This document shows, piece after piece, positions 26,602 through 36,478 of a stretch of DNA of 64,000 nt (the first letter of the stretch is position 1; each line of letters opens with the position of its first letter). Both the position numbers and the translations under genes were made by a program. Location of the stretch: assembly GCA_030429495.1 (NCBI GenBank), contig JAUIFH010000001.1, positions 558,001-622,000 on the forward strand, given 5' to 3'. The DNA is from Alphaproteobacteria bacterium (GTDB lineage: Bacteria > Pseudomonadota > Alphaproteobacteria > Rhodobacterales > Rhodobacteraceae). Below the pieces are notes generated by a model that made no database searches, was not told the origin of the DNA, and saw only the letters and a list, made by a program, of their open reading frames with translations.

Positions 26602-27867
26602 ATGGATCATTTCCTTTACCGTGACGGTGCGCTGCACGCCGAGGACGTGGCGATCACCGAGATCGCCGCCGAGGTCGGGACGCCCTTCTACGTCTATTCG
26701 ACCGCCACGCTCGAACGGCATTTCCGGCTGTTCGAGGAGGCGCTGTCCGGGCTGCCGCACCTCATCTGCTTCGCGATGAAGTCGAACGGCAACCTGTCTG
26801 TCATCCGCACGCTCGGCGCGCTTGGGGCAGGGATCGACGTGGTCTCCGCCGGTGAATACCTCAAGGCGCGCGCTGCCGGCGTGCCGGGCGAACGGATCGT
26901 GTTTTCGGGCGTCGGCAAGACGCGGGAAGAGATGCGGATCGCGCTTGAGGGCGGCATCCGCCAGTTCAACGTCGAGAGCGAGCCGGAACTGGCCGCGCTG
27001 AGTGCGGTCGCGGCCTCGATGGGGGTTACGGCGCCGATTACGATCCGCGTGAACCCGGATGTCGATGCGAAGACGCATGAGAAAATCGCAACCGGTAAGA
27101 AAGAGAACAAGTTCGGCATCCCGATCAGCCGCGCCCGCGCGGTCTTTGCCGAGGCCGGGCGCCTGCCGGGGATCGAGGTCGTGGGCATCGACGTGCATAT
27201 CGGGTCACAGCTTGTCGATCTCGAACCGTTCGAACAGGCCTACCTGAAGGTCGCGGACCTGACCCGGCAGCTTCGCGCCGACGGCCACGATATCCGCCGG
27301 CTCGACCTCGGCGGGGGACTCGGGATTCCCTATGAACGGTCCAACGCCGCGCCCCCGTTACCGCTGGACTACGGGGCGGTCATCAAGCGGACCGTTGGCG
27401 ATCTGGGCTGCGAGATCGAGATCGAGCCGGGGCGGCTGATCTCGGGCAATGCGGGCCTTCTTGTCAGCCGGGTGATTTATGTGAAATCCGGCGAGGAGCG
27501 GGAATTCTTGATCCTCGACAGCGCGATGAACGATCTGGTGCGTCCGTCGATGTATGGCGCGCATCACGATATCGTCCCGGTTGTCGAGCCCGCGCCCGGC
27601 GGCGAGATGCTGCCCTATGACGTGGTCGGCCCGGTTTGCGAGACCGGCGATACCTTTGCCAAGCAGCGCCCGATGCCTCGGGTCGCTGCCGGCGATCTGG
27701 TGGCTTTCCGCTCGGCCGGCGCTTATGGCGCGGTCATGGCGTCGGAATACAATGCCCGTCCGCTGATCCCGGAAGTGATGGTGAAGGGGGATCAATTCGC
27801 CGTCATTCGCGCCCGTCCCACCTATGACGAGATGATAAACCGCGATAGCATGGCTCCGTGGCTCTGA
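26602..27867 (+). CDS. lysA: Diaminopimelate decarboxylase
   Basis: A 421-residue PLP enzyme that decarboxylates meso-diaminopimelate to lysine. The PLP lysine is in CFAMKSNG near residue 61, the phosphate-binding DLGGGLG is intact, GRLISGNAG follows, and the substrate-site CETGD is present. The start at 26602 gives the common MDHFLYRDG N-terminus of the group; a TTG at 26575 is in frame but unlikely. It is followed after 45 bases by the TIGR02302 gene, as usual in Rhodobacterales. Confidence 0.96.
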   Translation: MDHFLYRDGALHAEDVAITEIAAEVGTPFYVYSTATLERHFRLFEEALSGLPHLICFAMKSNGNLSVIRTLGALGAGIDVVSAGEYLKARAAGVPGERIVFSGVGKTREEMRIALEGGIRQFNVESEPELAALSAVAASMGVTAPITIRVNPDVDAKTHEKIATGKKENKFGIPISRARAVFAEAGRLPGIEVVGIDVHIGSQLVDLEPFEQAYLKVADLTRQLRADGHDIRRLDLGGGLGIPYERSNAAPPLPLDYGAVIKRTVGDLGCEIEIEPGRLISGNAGLLVSRVIYVKSGEEREFLILDSAMNDLVRPSMYGAHHDIVPVVEPAPGGEMLPYDVVGPVCETGDTFAKQRPMPRVAAGDLVAFRSAGAYGAVMASEYNARPLIPEVMVKGDQFAVIRARPTYDEMINRDSMAPWL

Positions 27868-27912
27868 CGCGCAATCCCGCGCGCGGGGCCGGAACGGAGA
27901 CCGGCGACCGGC

Positions 27913-30525
27913 GTGAGCAGGATCAAGCCCCTTCCGCATGAGGCGCTCCGGCGTCTCAAATGGCCCGTGCGTCTCACGCGGGCCGGGATGGTTGCTGAAC
28001 GCATCACGCGGGGTTTCTGGCCGGTCTGGACCATTCTCTCGGCGGTGATCGCGTCACTTGCGCTTGGTCTGCATGACACGCTTCCGATTGAGGTGCTGTG
28101 GATCGGTATGCTCGCCGCCGTTGTCGGGCTGGGCTGGTCGCTTGTTCGCGGCATCCGCCGATTCCGCTGGCCGAGTCGTGACGAGGCGCTCGCGCGGCTG
28201 GACCTGACCTTGCCGGGCCGCCCGATCGCGGCGCTGTTGGACGTGCAGGCGCTGGGCAGTGACGATGCGGGCACCTCCTCCGTCTGGCGCGCGCATATCG
28301 CGCGCATGGCCGAACGCACCCGCGATGCCCGCGCACCCGCCCCCGATTTGCGGGTGTCGCGCGCCGACCGTTTCGCGCTGCGCTACGCCGCACTGACCGC
28401 GCTTGTCGTGGCACTCGCCTTCGGTTCGCTCTGGCGGCTGGCCGAAGTGCCCGGTCTTGCGACGCCGGGCGGACCGGCCGATGCCGCCGCCGGCCCGTCC
28501 TGGGAAGGCTGGGCGGAGCCGCCAGCCTATACCGGATTGCCGAGCCTTTACCTCAATGCCGTTATGGCCTCTGACGTCAGTGTGCCAGAGGGCAGCCGGA
28601 TCACGCTGCGCCTTTACGGAGAGGCCGGCGCGCTTGATGTCGAGGAAACCGTCTCTGGCAGGGCCGATGCGGCCGAGGACGCGGACCCGCCCGCCGAAAC
28701 CGCGACCGTCCGCGCCTATGATTTCGAGGCGGTGCAGTCCGGTCGTCTAGCCGTTACCGGCACGGGCGGGCGGGAATGGCGGCTGACAGTCATGCCCGAC
28801 GCCGCGCCGACCGTCGCCATCGCGAGCGAGATCATGCGCGAAGCCGATGGCCGCATGTCGCAACCTTTCGTCGCCAGCGACGACTACGCGGTCGTGTCCG
28901 GTCGCGCGGTTATCGAACTCGACCTGGACGCGATCGAGCGGCGCTACGGCCTTGCCGCCGAGCCCGAGCCGCGCGACGCCCTGGTCTACGACCTGCCGAT
29001 GCCGATTACCGGTGACCGTTCCGATTTCACCGAGTCGCTGGTCGAGGATGCGTCGCAGCATCCCTGGGCCAACCTGCCGGTCAAGATGACCTTCGAGGTT
29101 GCCGACGGCCGTAACCAGACCGGCCGCAGCGAGACCGAGACGTTGACATTGCCCGGCCGGAGGTTCTTCGATCCCGTCGCATCGGCTATGATCGAACTGC
29201 GCCGCGACCTTCTCTGGACCCGCGACAACGGCACCCGCGTCAGCCAGGTCCTGCACGCGCTGACCCACCGGCCGGAAGGCCTGCTGCGCAACGAGCGCGC
29301 CTACCTGATGATCCGCGTCGCCATGCGGCGGCTGGATGCCGCGCTCGGTCAGGGACGGCTCAGCTCCGAGATGCGCGACGAACTGGCCGAGGCGTTCTGG
29401 GAAATCGCCGAGCTGATCGAGGATGGCGGCCTTGCTGACGCGCTGGAGCGGATGCAGCAGGCGCAGGAGCGCCTGTCGGAAGCAATCCGCCGCGGCGCGT
29501 CGCCGGAGGAAATCCAGAAACTGATGGATGAGCTTCGGCAGGCGACGGACGATTATATCCGCAAGCTGGCCGAGAACATGGAGCGGCAGGGGGCGGACGA
29601 ACCGGACCGGCAGGCCGAGGGCGACCAGTCGATCACCGGCGATCAGCTTCAGCAGATGATGGATGAGATCCAGCGCCTCATGGAGGAAGGCCGCATGGCC
29701 GAGGCGCAGGAACTGCTCGACCAGCTTTCGCGGATGATGGAGAACCTGCGCGTGACCGAGGGCCAGCCCGGCGAAGGTCAGCAGGGGCCGGGCGGTCAGG
29801 CGATGGAGGATCTGCGCCAGACGCTGCGCGATCAGCAGGGCCTTTCTGACGATGCGTTCCGCCAGTTGCAGGAACGGTTCGGCCAACGGGGCGAGGGCCA
29901 GCAGGGTCAGAACGGCACCCAGCCCGGTCAGCCCGGTCAGCAGGGACAGGACGGCGATCAGCCCGGAATGCTGGGGCAGGAGGGCGAGCAGTCCGACAGG
30001 CCCGGCCAGAGCGAAGGCATGGGTCAGGGGGACCGGTTGGCCGAACGCCAGCGCGCGCTCCGCGAGATGCTCCGCCAGCAGGAAGGCGGCTTGCCGGGTG
30101 ATCCGTCAGACGAGCGCGACGCCGCGCGGCGGTCGCTGGACGAGGCCGGGCGGGCGATGGACGGTGCCGAGGACGCTCTGCGGCGCGGCGACCTTCCCGA
30201 CGCGCTCGAACGTCAGGCCGAGGCAATCGAGAATCTTCGCGAGGGGCTGCGCAATCTCGGCGACGCACTGGCGCGGAACCAGCCGCAGCAGCCCGGCAAC
30301 CAGGGCGAGGCGTTCGGCGAAGCGAATCCGCAGTCGCAGCGCGATCCCCTTGGCCGCACCGCCGGACGCTCCGGCCAATACGGCACCGACGAAGACATGT
30401 TGCAGGGCACGGATGTCTATCGCCGGGCGCGCGACCTTCTCGATGAAATCCGCCGCCGCTCGGGCGAGCAGACGCGGCCGTCCGTCGAACTAGACTACCT
30501 GAAGCGGCTTCTTGACCGGTTCTGA
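27913..30525 (+). CDS. TIGR02302/DUF4175 family membrane protein
   Basis: An 870-residue protein of the alphaproteobacterial TIGR02302 family. It has two N-terminal transmembrane helices and a third near residues 155-172, followed by a large exported region (VYDLPMPITGDR, LPVKMTFEVADGRNQ). Then come long helical stretches rich in Glu, Arg and Gln (about residues 470-640) and a Gly/Gln/Pro-rich repeat-like linker (about 610-720). The C-terminus has LLDEIRRRSGEQTRPSVELDYLKRLLDRF. Function not established; an envelope role is plausible. It starts at a GTG and follows lysA. Confidence 0.9.
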   Translation: MSRIKPLPHEALRRLKWPVRLTRAGMVAERITRGFWPVWTILSAVIASLALGLHDTLPIEVLWIGMLAAVVGLGWSLVRGIRRFRWPSRDEALARLDLTLPGRPIAALLDVQALGSDDAGTSSVWRAHIARMAERTRDARAPAPDLRVSRADRFALRYAALTALVVALAFGSLWRLAEVPGLATPGGPADAAAGPSWEGWAEPPAYTGLPSLYLNAVMASDVSVPEGSRITLRLYGEAGALDVEETVSGRADAAEDADPPAETATVRAYDFEAVQSGRLAVTGTGGREWRLTVMPDAAPTVAIASEIMREADGRMSQPFVASDDYAVVSGRAVIELDLDAIERRYGLAAEPEPRDALVYDLPMPITGDRSDFTESLVEDASQHPWANLPVKMTFEVADGRNQTGRSETETLTLPGRRFFDPVASAMIELRRDLLWTRDNGTRVSQVLHALTHRPEGLLRNERAYLMIRVAMRRLDAALGQGRLSSEMRDELAEAFWEIAELIEDGGLADALERMQQAQERLSEAIRRGASPEEIQKLMDELRQATDDYIRKLAENMERQGADEPDRQAEGDQSITGDQLQQMMDEIQRLMEEGRMAEAQELLDQLSRMMENLRVTEGQPGEGQQGPGGQAMEDLRQTLRDQQGLSDDAFRQLQERFGQRGEGQQGQNGTQPGQPGQQGQDGDQPGMLGQEGEQSDRPGQSEGMGQGDRLAERQRALREMLRQQEGGLPGDPSDERDAARRSLDEAGRAMDGAEDALRRGDLPDALERQAEAIENLREGLRNLGDALARNQPQQPGNQGEAFGEANPQSQRDPLGRTAGRSGQYGTDEDMLQGTDVYRRARDLLDEIRRRSGEQTRPSVELDYLKRLLDRF

Positions 30526-30552
30526 GAGGTTCCCGGGTCCGCGTCCCGGCTG

Positions 30553-31773
30553 TCAGCCGTCCCCGGGCGTGCCCTGGATCGCTGCGGTCAGGGACCGCAT
30601 CTGCCCGTCAAGCCAGACACGCGCAGTATCCACCGCGCTGGCATAGCTTGTCAGCGCAGGTTCCAGCGCCGGGAACGATTCCGAGATCAGCGGCGCGAGG
30701 ACATAGATCAGCAGCGCGAGCGCGGCGATCAGAATGGTGAACGAAAAGCCGCGCCGGAAGCCCGAGCGGCGCTGATGCGTGACGGTTTCCGGCGCGTCGA
30801 AGGACGCAGCATCGCCGCCGCGTTCCGATGTCGCGCGCAGCGTCGAGTTGATTTCCTCGATATCGGGAAGAAGCTCGCGCCGCGAGGCCGGTGACACCAG
30901 CGCCTCGTCAAGATCGTCTTCGTTTCCGCGTACCCGCACGACCCGGTCCTGTGCGGCATCCTCGCTGACGATAGCCGCGACAGCGGCCCCGGCGGCGTCG
31001 GCAAGGCCGAGATCCGGCTGGCCTTCAAGTGCGGAACCTTCCGCGACGCGCGCGCGCGCCTCGCGCTCGGCCTCTTCGCGCAGCACGCCGCGCACGGCGT
31101 CGTCGAGCCCGCGGCGGCGCGGCCCGGATGCTTCGACGCTCTCGGCGGCGGCGAAGTCTTCCTGTTCGTCGTCGTCATCATCGTCCGACGACCAGTCGTC
31201 CGCAGCCGTTTCCTCCACTTCGGCGGCAACGTCTTCGTCGGTCGTGGCCCCGTCGTCGATTTCTTCCGGCTCGGCCTCGTCCACCGTTTCGGTGGCCTCG
31301 GTTTCGGTTTCGACGTCGGTGGTGTCGGTCTCATGATCGACAGCTTCGACCGTGTCGTCGGACCCTTGGCCGGTTTCTTCCACCGTCTCTTCGGGTTCGG
31401 GCGCGTTGTCCTCGACCTCAGGCACGTCATCGCCCGCCGAGTCGTCTGCGTCGGCCGCGTGCTCCTCCACGACGTCCGGTTCCTCGGCGGATTCCCCGGC
31501 CTGCTCGTCGGATGGTTGTGTAGCTGCGTCGTCCGCCGCGACCGTTACCTCGTCCGGGGCCTCCGCAGCATCTTGCGGCGTGTCGTCGGCTTCGGGCTCC
31601 GCCACGGGTTCGGCGGTGGCGGGCGGTGCCGTTTCGCGCGCCCTCAACTGTGCCGCCGAGGCCTGAAACCAGGCATGGCCACAATTCGAGCACTGGACAT
31701 CGCGTCCTGACTCGGGGATGACGCTCTCATCCACTTCGTACTGCGCGCCACAGCTCGGGCATATCAAACGCAT
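30553..31773 (-). CDS. Zinc-ribbon protein with long acidic region and C-terminal helix
   Basis: A 406-residue protein with three parts. Residues 1-40 form an MJ0042-type zinc ribbon with CPSCG and CSNCG. About residues 50-215 are extremely rich in Glu, Asp, Thr, Val and Ala, hence very acidic and probably disordered. After a basic patch (RRSGFRRGF) comes one transmembrane helix (FSFTILIAALALLIYVLAPLI) and a short periplasmic tail. Such proteins occur next to ftsE in alphaproteobacteria; their role is unknown. It is divergent from ftsE and convergent with the TIGR02302 gene. Confidence 0.82.
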   Translation of the reverse strand: MRLICPSCGAQYEVDESVIPESGRDVQCSNCGHAWFQASAAQLRARETAPPATAEPVAEPEADDTPQDAAEAPDEVTVAADDAATQPSDEQAGESAEEPDVVEEHAADADDSAGDDVPEVEDNAPEPEETVEETGQGSDDTVEAVDHETDTTDVETETEATETVDEAEPEEIDDGATTDEDVAAEVEETAADDWSSDDDDDDEQEDFAAAESVEASGPRRRGLDDAVRGVLREEAEREARARVAEGSALEGQPDLGLADAAGAAVAAIVSEDAAQDRVVRVRGNEDDLDEALVSPASRRELLPDIEEINSTLRATSERGGDAASFDAPETVTHQRRSGFRRGFSFTILIAALALLIYVLAPLISESFPALEPALTSYASAVDTARVWLDGQMRSLTAAIQGTPGDG

Positions 31774-31944
31774 GTTGTTCCAACCCGCTCTAACAACGGA
31801 AACGTCCGCCTACACGACCGTTTCGTCATATTTGTTAAGACCTTGTAGCAAGCAAACGGGCATGGTCCAAGCATTTGTCACTAAAGGAGCGAAAACGCCG
31901 GGTTGGTGTTGCGAAATGCAAATTTCCGCGACGGGGATCGGCCG

Positions 31945-32616
31945 GTGATCGAGTTTCAAGACGTCTCATACGGTTATGGCGGCTCGCCGCTTCTGTCGGA
32001 AATGTCCCTGACCCTGTCACAAGGGTCCTTTCATTTCCTTACCGGGCCTTCGGGTGCGGGCAAATCGACTTTCCTCAAACTGTGCTACGGAGAGCTTCTG
32101 CCGGTGACGGGCCGGATCGAGTATTTCGGCGTCGAACGGGCCGGCATGGCGCGGGACGATGTCGCGCGGCTGCGCCGTCGCATCGGGGTCGTGCATCAGG
32201 ACTGCCAGTTCCTTGATCATCTTCCGGTGGCGGAGAATGTCGCATTGCCGCTGGCCGTCGCGGGCCGGGAAGCAGACCGGGGAGAACTGGACGAACTTCT
32301 CGCCTGGGTCGGCCTGTCGGCCCGGGCGGGCGCGCTGCCAAGCGCGCTGTCGGGCGGTGAACGCCAGCGTGCAGCGCTGGCGCGGGCGGTCATCATGTCG
32401 CCCGACATGCTGCTGGCCGACGAGCCGACCGGCAATCTTGACTGGGACATGTCGCTCAGGCTTCTGACGCTTCTTGTGGAACTGAACCGCATGGGCAAGA
32501 CGATCGTTGTGGCCACCCACGACCTCAACCTGATCCGCGCGGCCAAGCCGCAGGTCTCGGCCCGCGTGCTGCGGATCAAGGACCGCAAGGTCCAGCTTGC
32601 GGGGGCGGAGCTGTGA
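31945..32616 (+). CDS. ftsE: Cell division ATP-binding protein FtsE
   Basis: A 223-residue ABC ATPase: Walker A TGPSGAGKST, signature LSGGERQRAALARA, Walker B MLLADEPTGNLD, switch His in ATHDLNLI. With FtsX it forms the divisome complex that activates septal peptidoglycan hydrolases. GTG at 31945 gives the usual IEFQDVSYGYGG beginning; TTG/GTG codons at 31903-31908 with a distant AAAGGAG are alternatives. It overlaps ftsX by 4 bases. Confidence 0.93.
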   Translation: MIEFQDVSYGYGGSPLLSEMSLTLSQGSFHFLTGPSGAGKSTFLKLCYGELLPVTGRIEYFGVERAGMARDDVARLRRRIGVVHQDCQFLDHLPVAENVALPLAVAGREADRGELDELLAWVGLSARAGALPSALSGGERQRAALARAVIMSPDMLLADEPTGNLDWDMSLRLLTLLVELNRMGKTIVVATHDLNLIRAAKPQVSARVLRIKDRKVQLAGAEL

Positions 32617-33518
32617 TCGGACGCCTGCACCGCTTCACCGCTCTCCTGACCGGCGACGCGCGCGCCGACCGGGTGGTGCCGCCAGCCGGCGCATCGGCCT
32701 GGCTGACGACACTGACCGCCGCCGCGATGGCCTTTCTTGCGGTCTTCGCGCTTGCCCTGTCGCTGGCGAGCGGGCGGCTGGCGGAGCGCTGGTCAGGCGC
32801 GCTTGCCCAGGGCGCGACGATCCGAATTTCCGCCCCGGCTGCCGAGATGGAGGCGCAGACGCGGCAGGTTCTCGCAATTCTCGCCGAGACGCCGGGCGTC
32901 GCAACATCCCGGGCCATCAACGCCGAGGAGATGCGCGGCCTGCTGTCGCCGTGGTTCGGCTCTGACCTGCCGGTCGAAAGCCTGCCGATCCCGCAACTCG
33001 TGGAGCTGACCGAGGCCGGGCAGGGCTTTGACGCCGCCGGCTTGCGCCTTCGCCTTGCCGCCGAGGCGCCGGGCGCGGTGCTGGACGATCACATGCGCTG
33101 GCGGCGGCCGCTGGTCGAGGCGGCGGGGCGAATCCGCGCGCTTGGATTCCTGTCGCTTGCGCTGATCGGTGCGACCATGACCGCGATGGTGTCGCTTGCG
33201 GCGCGGGCCGCACTCGCGGCGAACGGTCAGGTCATCCGGGTCCTTCGCCTGGTCGGCGCGCGTGATACCTATATCGCCCGCGCCTTCGTGCGCCGTTACA
33301 CGTTGCGCGCCTTTTTCGGCGCGGCCGCCGGCACGCTGGCCGGGATGGTGGCCGTCGCGCTGCTGCCGCCCGCATCCGAGGCGGGCGGTTTCCTCACCGG
33401 ACTCGGCTTTGCCGGGGCCGGTTGGCTCTGGCCGCTGGCAATCGCGCCTTTCGCGGGTATCGTGGCCTTCTGGGCCACCCGCTTCGCGGCGCTCAGGACG
33501 CTCAGGGAGGTGCCATGA
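32613..33518 (+). CDS. ftsX: Cell division protein FtsX
   Basis: A 301-residue four-helix membrane protein, partner of FtsE. The first helix (LTTLTAAAMAFLAVFALALSLA) is followed by the periplasmic loop of about 110 residues that contacts hydrolase activators. Three more helices follow, with the conserved VIRVLRLVGARDTYIARAFVRRYTLRAFFGA coupling segment. Length and topology are normal. Overlaps both ftsE and plsC by 4 bases, so the three are translationally coupled. Confidence 0.9.
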   Translation: MIGRLHRFTALLTGDARADRVVPPAGASAWLTTLTAAAMAFLAVFALALSLASGRLAERWSGALAQGATIRISAPAAEMEAQTRQVLAILAETPGVATSRAINAEEMRGLLSPWFGSDLPVESLPIPQLVELTEAGQGFDAAGLRLRLAAEAPGAVLDDHMRWRRPLVEAAGRIRALGFLSLALIGATMTAMVSLAARAALAANGQVIRVLRLVGARDTYIARAFVRRYTLRAFFGAAAGTLAGMVAVALLPPASEAGGFLTGLGFAGAGWLWPLAIAPFAGIVAFWATRFAALRTLREVP

Positions 33519-34249
33519 GAACGCTTCTTCAATACCCGCTCTCAGCGATCTTCATCGTGCAGATGTACCTCGCGATGGTCATCCTCGCGATCTACTGGAC
33601 GCCGATCGCGATCTTCCGCCGCGAAGCCGCTTTCGACGCGGTTCAGTCCTATTGCCGCTGGGTCCGGCGCTCGGCCGCGTTCCTTGTCGGCCTGAAGTCG
33701 GAGATACGCGGCGACGTACCCGATGACGAGGTGCTGATCGGCGCCAAGCATCAGAGCTTTTTCGACATCATCCTGATCGTCTCGGTCGTGCCGCGCCCGA
33801 AGTTCATCATGAAGAAGGAACTGCTCTGGGCGCCGATCCTCGGCTGGTATGCCAAGCGGCTTGGCTGCATCCCGGTGGATCGTGGCAAGCGCGGGCAGGC
33901 CGTCAAGAAGATGGTGGCCGACGTGAAGGCCGGGAAAAGCTGGCCGGGTCAGTTGATCATCTATCCGCAAGGCACCCGCGTCGCCGCCGGGGCGAAGCGG
34001 CCCTACAAGGTCGGGGTCGGGGTCCTCTACGAACAGCTGGGGCAGGACTGCGTGCCTGCCGCGACCAATGTCGGCGTCTTCTGGCCGCGCCACGGCATCC
34101 TGCGCAAGCCCGGCCTTGCCGTGGTGGAGTTCCTGCCGCGCATCCCCGCCGGTCTGTCGGTCGAGGCGTTCATGGAGCGGATCGAACCGGCGGTCGAAAC
34201 CGCCTCTGACCGGCTGATGGCAGAGGCCGGGTTCACGGTGAAGGGCTGA
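33515..34249 (+). CDS. plsC: 1-acyl-sn-glycerol-3-phosphate acyltransferase
   Basis: A 244-residue membrane acyltransferase that makes phosphatidic acid from lysophosphatidic acid. The catalytic H-x4-D motif is AKHQSFFD and the phosphate-binding motif is YPQGTRV, with Gln where most PlsC have Glu (EGTR). One N-terminal helix anchors it. Start 33515 overlaps the ftsX stop. The ftsE-ftsX-plsC order links division with phospholipid synthesis and is common in Rhodobacterales. Confidence 0.9.
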   Translation: MRTLLQYPLSAIFIVQMYLAMVILAIYWTPIAIFRREAAFDAVQSYCRWVRRSAAFLVGLKSEIRGDVPDDEVLIGAKHQSFFDIILIVSVVPRPKFIMKKELLWAPILGWYAKRLGCIPVDRGKRGQAVKKMVADVKAGKSWPGQLIIYPQGTRVAAGAKRPYKVGVGVLYEQLGQDCVPAATNVGVFWPRHGILRKPGLAVVEFLPRIPAGLSVEAFMERIEPAVETASDRLMAEAGFTVKG

Positions 34250-34252
34250 GGC

Positions 34253-34858
34253 ATGGAGTTCATCGACAGCATTGAAGCGCTGGAGAGCCACTACGGAACG
34301 CCCGGTCAGGCGTCTCTGGTCAAGGTCGCGCGGCGGATGACGCCCTGCTACCGGGCATGGGTCGAACGGTCGCGGCTTTGCATCCTGTCGACCGTTGGCC
34401 CCGAGGGCACCGATGCCAGCCCGCGCGGCGATGACGGCCCGGTCGTGCGCGAGGTCGATCCCGGCACGCTCGCGCTGCCCGACTGGCGCGGCAACGAGCG
34501 GATCGATTCCTTGCGCAACATCGTCCGCGATCCGCGCGTCAGCCTGATGTTCCTGGTCGCCGGTTCCGACAACGTGATCCGGGTGAACGGGCGGGCGAGG
34601 ATCACGGCGGATGCGGAGATGCGCGAAAGCTTCGCGCGCGACGGCAAAAGCCCGCGCACCGTGATCGTGGTTGAAATCGCGGAGATCTATTCGCAATGCG
34701 CCCGCGCGCTGCTGCGCGCCCGGATCTGGCGGGACGGTGATTGTTCCGCCGGTCTGCCGACGATCGGCGACATGCTGGCCGAGATGAGCCGGGGTGCGAT
34801 CGACGGTGCGGCCTACGACGCCGAATGGCCCGGCCGCGCGGCGGGGTCGCTCTGGTGA
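34253..34858 (+). CDS. Pyridoxamine-5'-phosphate-oxidase-like flavoprotein (MSMEG_1061 family)
   Basis: A 201-residue split-barrel protein of the PPOX superfamily, closest by motif to the MSMEG_1061 family of FMN-dependent proteins: [35 protein letters not shown], and [21 protein letters not shown]. It probably binds FMN and may be an oxidoreductase, but substrates in this family are unknown. It lies 3 bases after plsC and overlaps the DUF2585 gene by 4 bases. Confidence 0.87.
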   Translation: MEFIDSIEALESHYGTPGQASLVKVARRMTPCYRAWVERSRLCILSTVGPEGTDASPRGDDGPVVREVDPGTLALPDWRGNERIDSLRNIVRDPRVSLMFLVAGSDNVIRVNGRARITADAEMRESFARDGKSPRTVIVVEIAEIYSQCARALLRARIWRDGDCSAGLPTIGDMLAEMSRGAIDGAAYDAEWPGRAAGSLW

Positions 34859-35415
34859 CGCGGGCCCGGCTTCCCTACCTTCTCACCGCGCTCCTGATCC
34901 TCGCGACGGCGGCGGTGCTTCTGGCGATGGGGCGCGAACCGATCTGCACCTGCGGCACGATCAAGCTGTGGCACGGCGAGACGATGAGCAGCGAGAATTC
35001 GCAGCATCTTGCCGATTGGTATACGCCCTCGCATATCATCCACGGCATCCTGTTCTTCGCCGCGCTCTGGCTCGTCGCGCGGCGGCTTCCGCTGGGCTGG
35101 CGCCTTGTGATTGCGACCCTCGTCGAGGCGGCGTGGGAGATCGGCGAGAACACCAACGCGGTGATCGAACGCTACCGCGCCGTGACCATATCGCTCGACT
35201 ATTACGGCGACAGCGTCGTCAATTCGGTCGCGGACATCCTGGCGATGGTGGTTGGCTTCTGGCTCGCCCGGCGCGCGCCGCTCTGGGTCAGCGTCGCCAT
35301 CGTGATCGGGTTCGAGCTGTTCACGACATGGTTCATCCGCGACGGGCTGACGCTCAACGTGCTGATGCTGGTCTGGCCGCTTGATGCCGTGCGCGACTGG
35401 CAGGGTGGGCTTTAG
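34855..35415 (+). CDS. DUF2585 family membrane protein (UPF0314)
   Basis: A 186-residue integral membrane protein with about five helices. The family motifs are [47 protein letters not shown] and [16 protein letters not shown], which match UPF0314/DUF2585. Function unknown. It starts at a GTG overlapping the previous stop (GTGA) and is the last gene of the ftsEX-plsC operon. Its stop overlaps that of the convergent accA by 4 bases. Confidence 0.9.
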   Translation: MTRARLPYLLTALLILATAAVLLAMGREPICTCGTIKLWHGETMSSENSQHLADWYTPSHIIHGILFFAALWLVARRLPLGWRLVIATLVEAAWEIGENTNAVIERYRAVTISLDYYGDSVVNSVADILAMVVGFWLARRAPLWVSVAIVIGFELFTTWFIRDGLTLNVLMLVWPLDAVRDWQGGL

Positions 35416-36371
35416 GCCGCGAGGCCCTTGGTGCCCATGGCGAGGAACTTGTCGCGCCGGTCCTTGACCAGTTCGGCCGGTTTCTTGCCCGACAGTTCCT
35501 TCAGCATCTCGCCGATTGCCACACCGACGCTCGCGATTGCATCGTCGCGCTGGCGCTGGGCACCGCCAAGCGGTTCCGGAATGATCCGATCAATGACGCC
35601 GAGCTTGAGAAGGTCCTGCGCGGTCAGCCGCAGGGCGTTCGCGGCCTCGCGCATCCGTTCGGCATCCTTCCACAGGATCGAGGCGCAGCCCTCGGGCGTG
35701 ATGACGGAATAGATCGAGTGTTCCAGCATCGCGACGCGGTTCGCGGTGGCAAAGGCCACGGCGCCACCAGAGCCGCCTTCGCCGATGACGACGGAAATCA
35801 GGGGCACGCCGATCTCGAGGCATTTCTGAGTGGACCGCGCGATTGCCTCGGACTGGCCGCGTTCCTCGGCGCCCTTGCCGGGATAGGCGCCGGGCGTATC
35901 GACCAGCGTGACGACCGGAAGCTGGAAACGGTGCGCGAGGTCCATCAGGCGGATCGCCTTGCGGTAGCCTTCGGGCCGGGCCATGCCGAAGTTCCGCTCG
36001 ATCCGGGTCTTGGTGTCGGACCCTTTCTCCTGCCCGATGACGACGACGGGCTGGTCCTGGAACCGGGCGAGGCCACCCATCACCGCATGGTCGTCAGCGA
36101 AGTTGCGGTCGCCCGCCAATGTCGTGAATTCGGTAAAGAGCGCGTCGATGTAGTCCTTGCAATGCGGCCGGTCGGGGTGACGCGCGACCTGGCATTTCCG
36201 CCACGGGTCGAGGTTCTTGTAGAGGTCCTTGAGCAGGTCCGCCGCCTTCTTGTCGAGCGCGGTCGCCTCCTTCGTGACGTCCATACCCTCGTTCTTTCGC
36301 GCGAGAGCCCTGAGTTCTTCTGCCTTGCCTTCGATTTCGGCCAGCGGCTTTTCAAATTCGAGGTAGTTCAT
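35412..36371 (-). CDS. accA: Acetyl-CoA carboxylase carboxyltransferase subunit alpha
   Basis: A 319-residue subunit of the biotin-dependent carboxylase that makes malonyl-CoA for fatty acid synthesis. The N-terminal [20 protein letters not shown], the CoA/carboxybiotin site [23 protein letters not shown] and [12 protein letters not shown] are standard. Length matches E. coli AccA (319). As usual it is not linked to accD or accBC. Confidence 0.96.
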   Translation of the reverse strand: MNYLEFEKPLAEIEGKAEELRALARKNEGMDVTKEATALDKKAADLLKDLYKNLDPWRKCQVARHPDRPHCKDYIDALFTEFTTLAGDRNFADDHAVMGGLARFQDQPVVVIGQEKGSDTKTRIERNFGMARPEGYRKAIRLMDLAHRFQLPVVTLVDTPGAYPGKGAEERGQSEAIARSTQKCLEIGVPLISVVIGEGGSGGAVAFATANRVAMLEHSIYSVITPEGCASILWKDAERMREAANALRLTAQDLLKLGVIDRIIPEPLGGAQRQRDDAIASVGVAIGEMLKELSGKKPAELVKDRRDKFLAMGTKGLAA

Positions 36372-36478
36372 CGCGCTCTCCCCTAGAGTCAGGGGCCTAT
36401 ATGGCGTTTGGGCATTCTCAATGCAACTGCATGCGACGGCAATGGACAGCGGGCCGCTGCGGGACTAGCGTCGCGACC

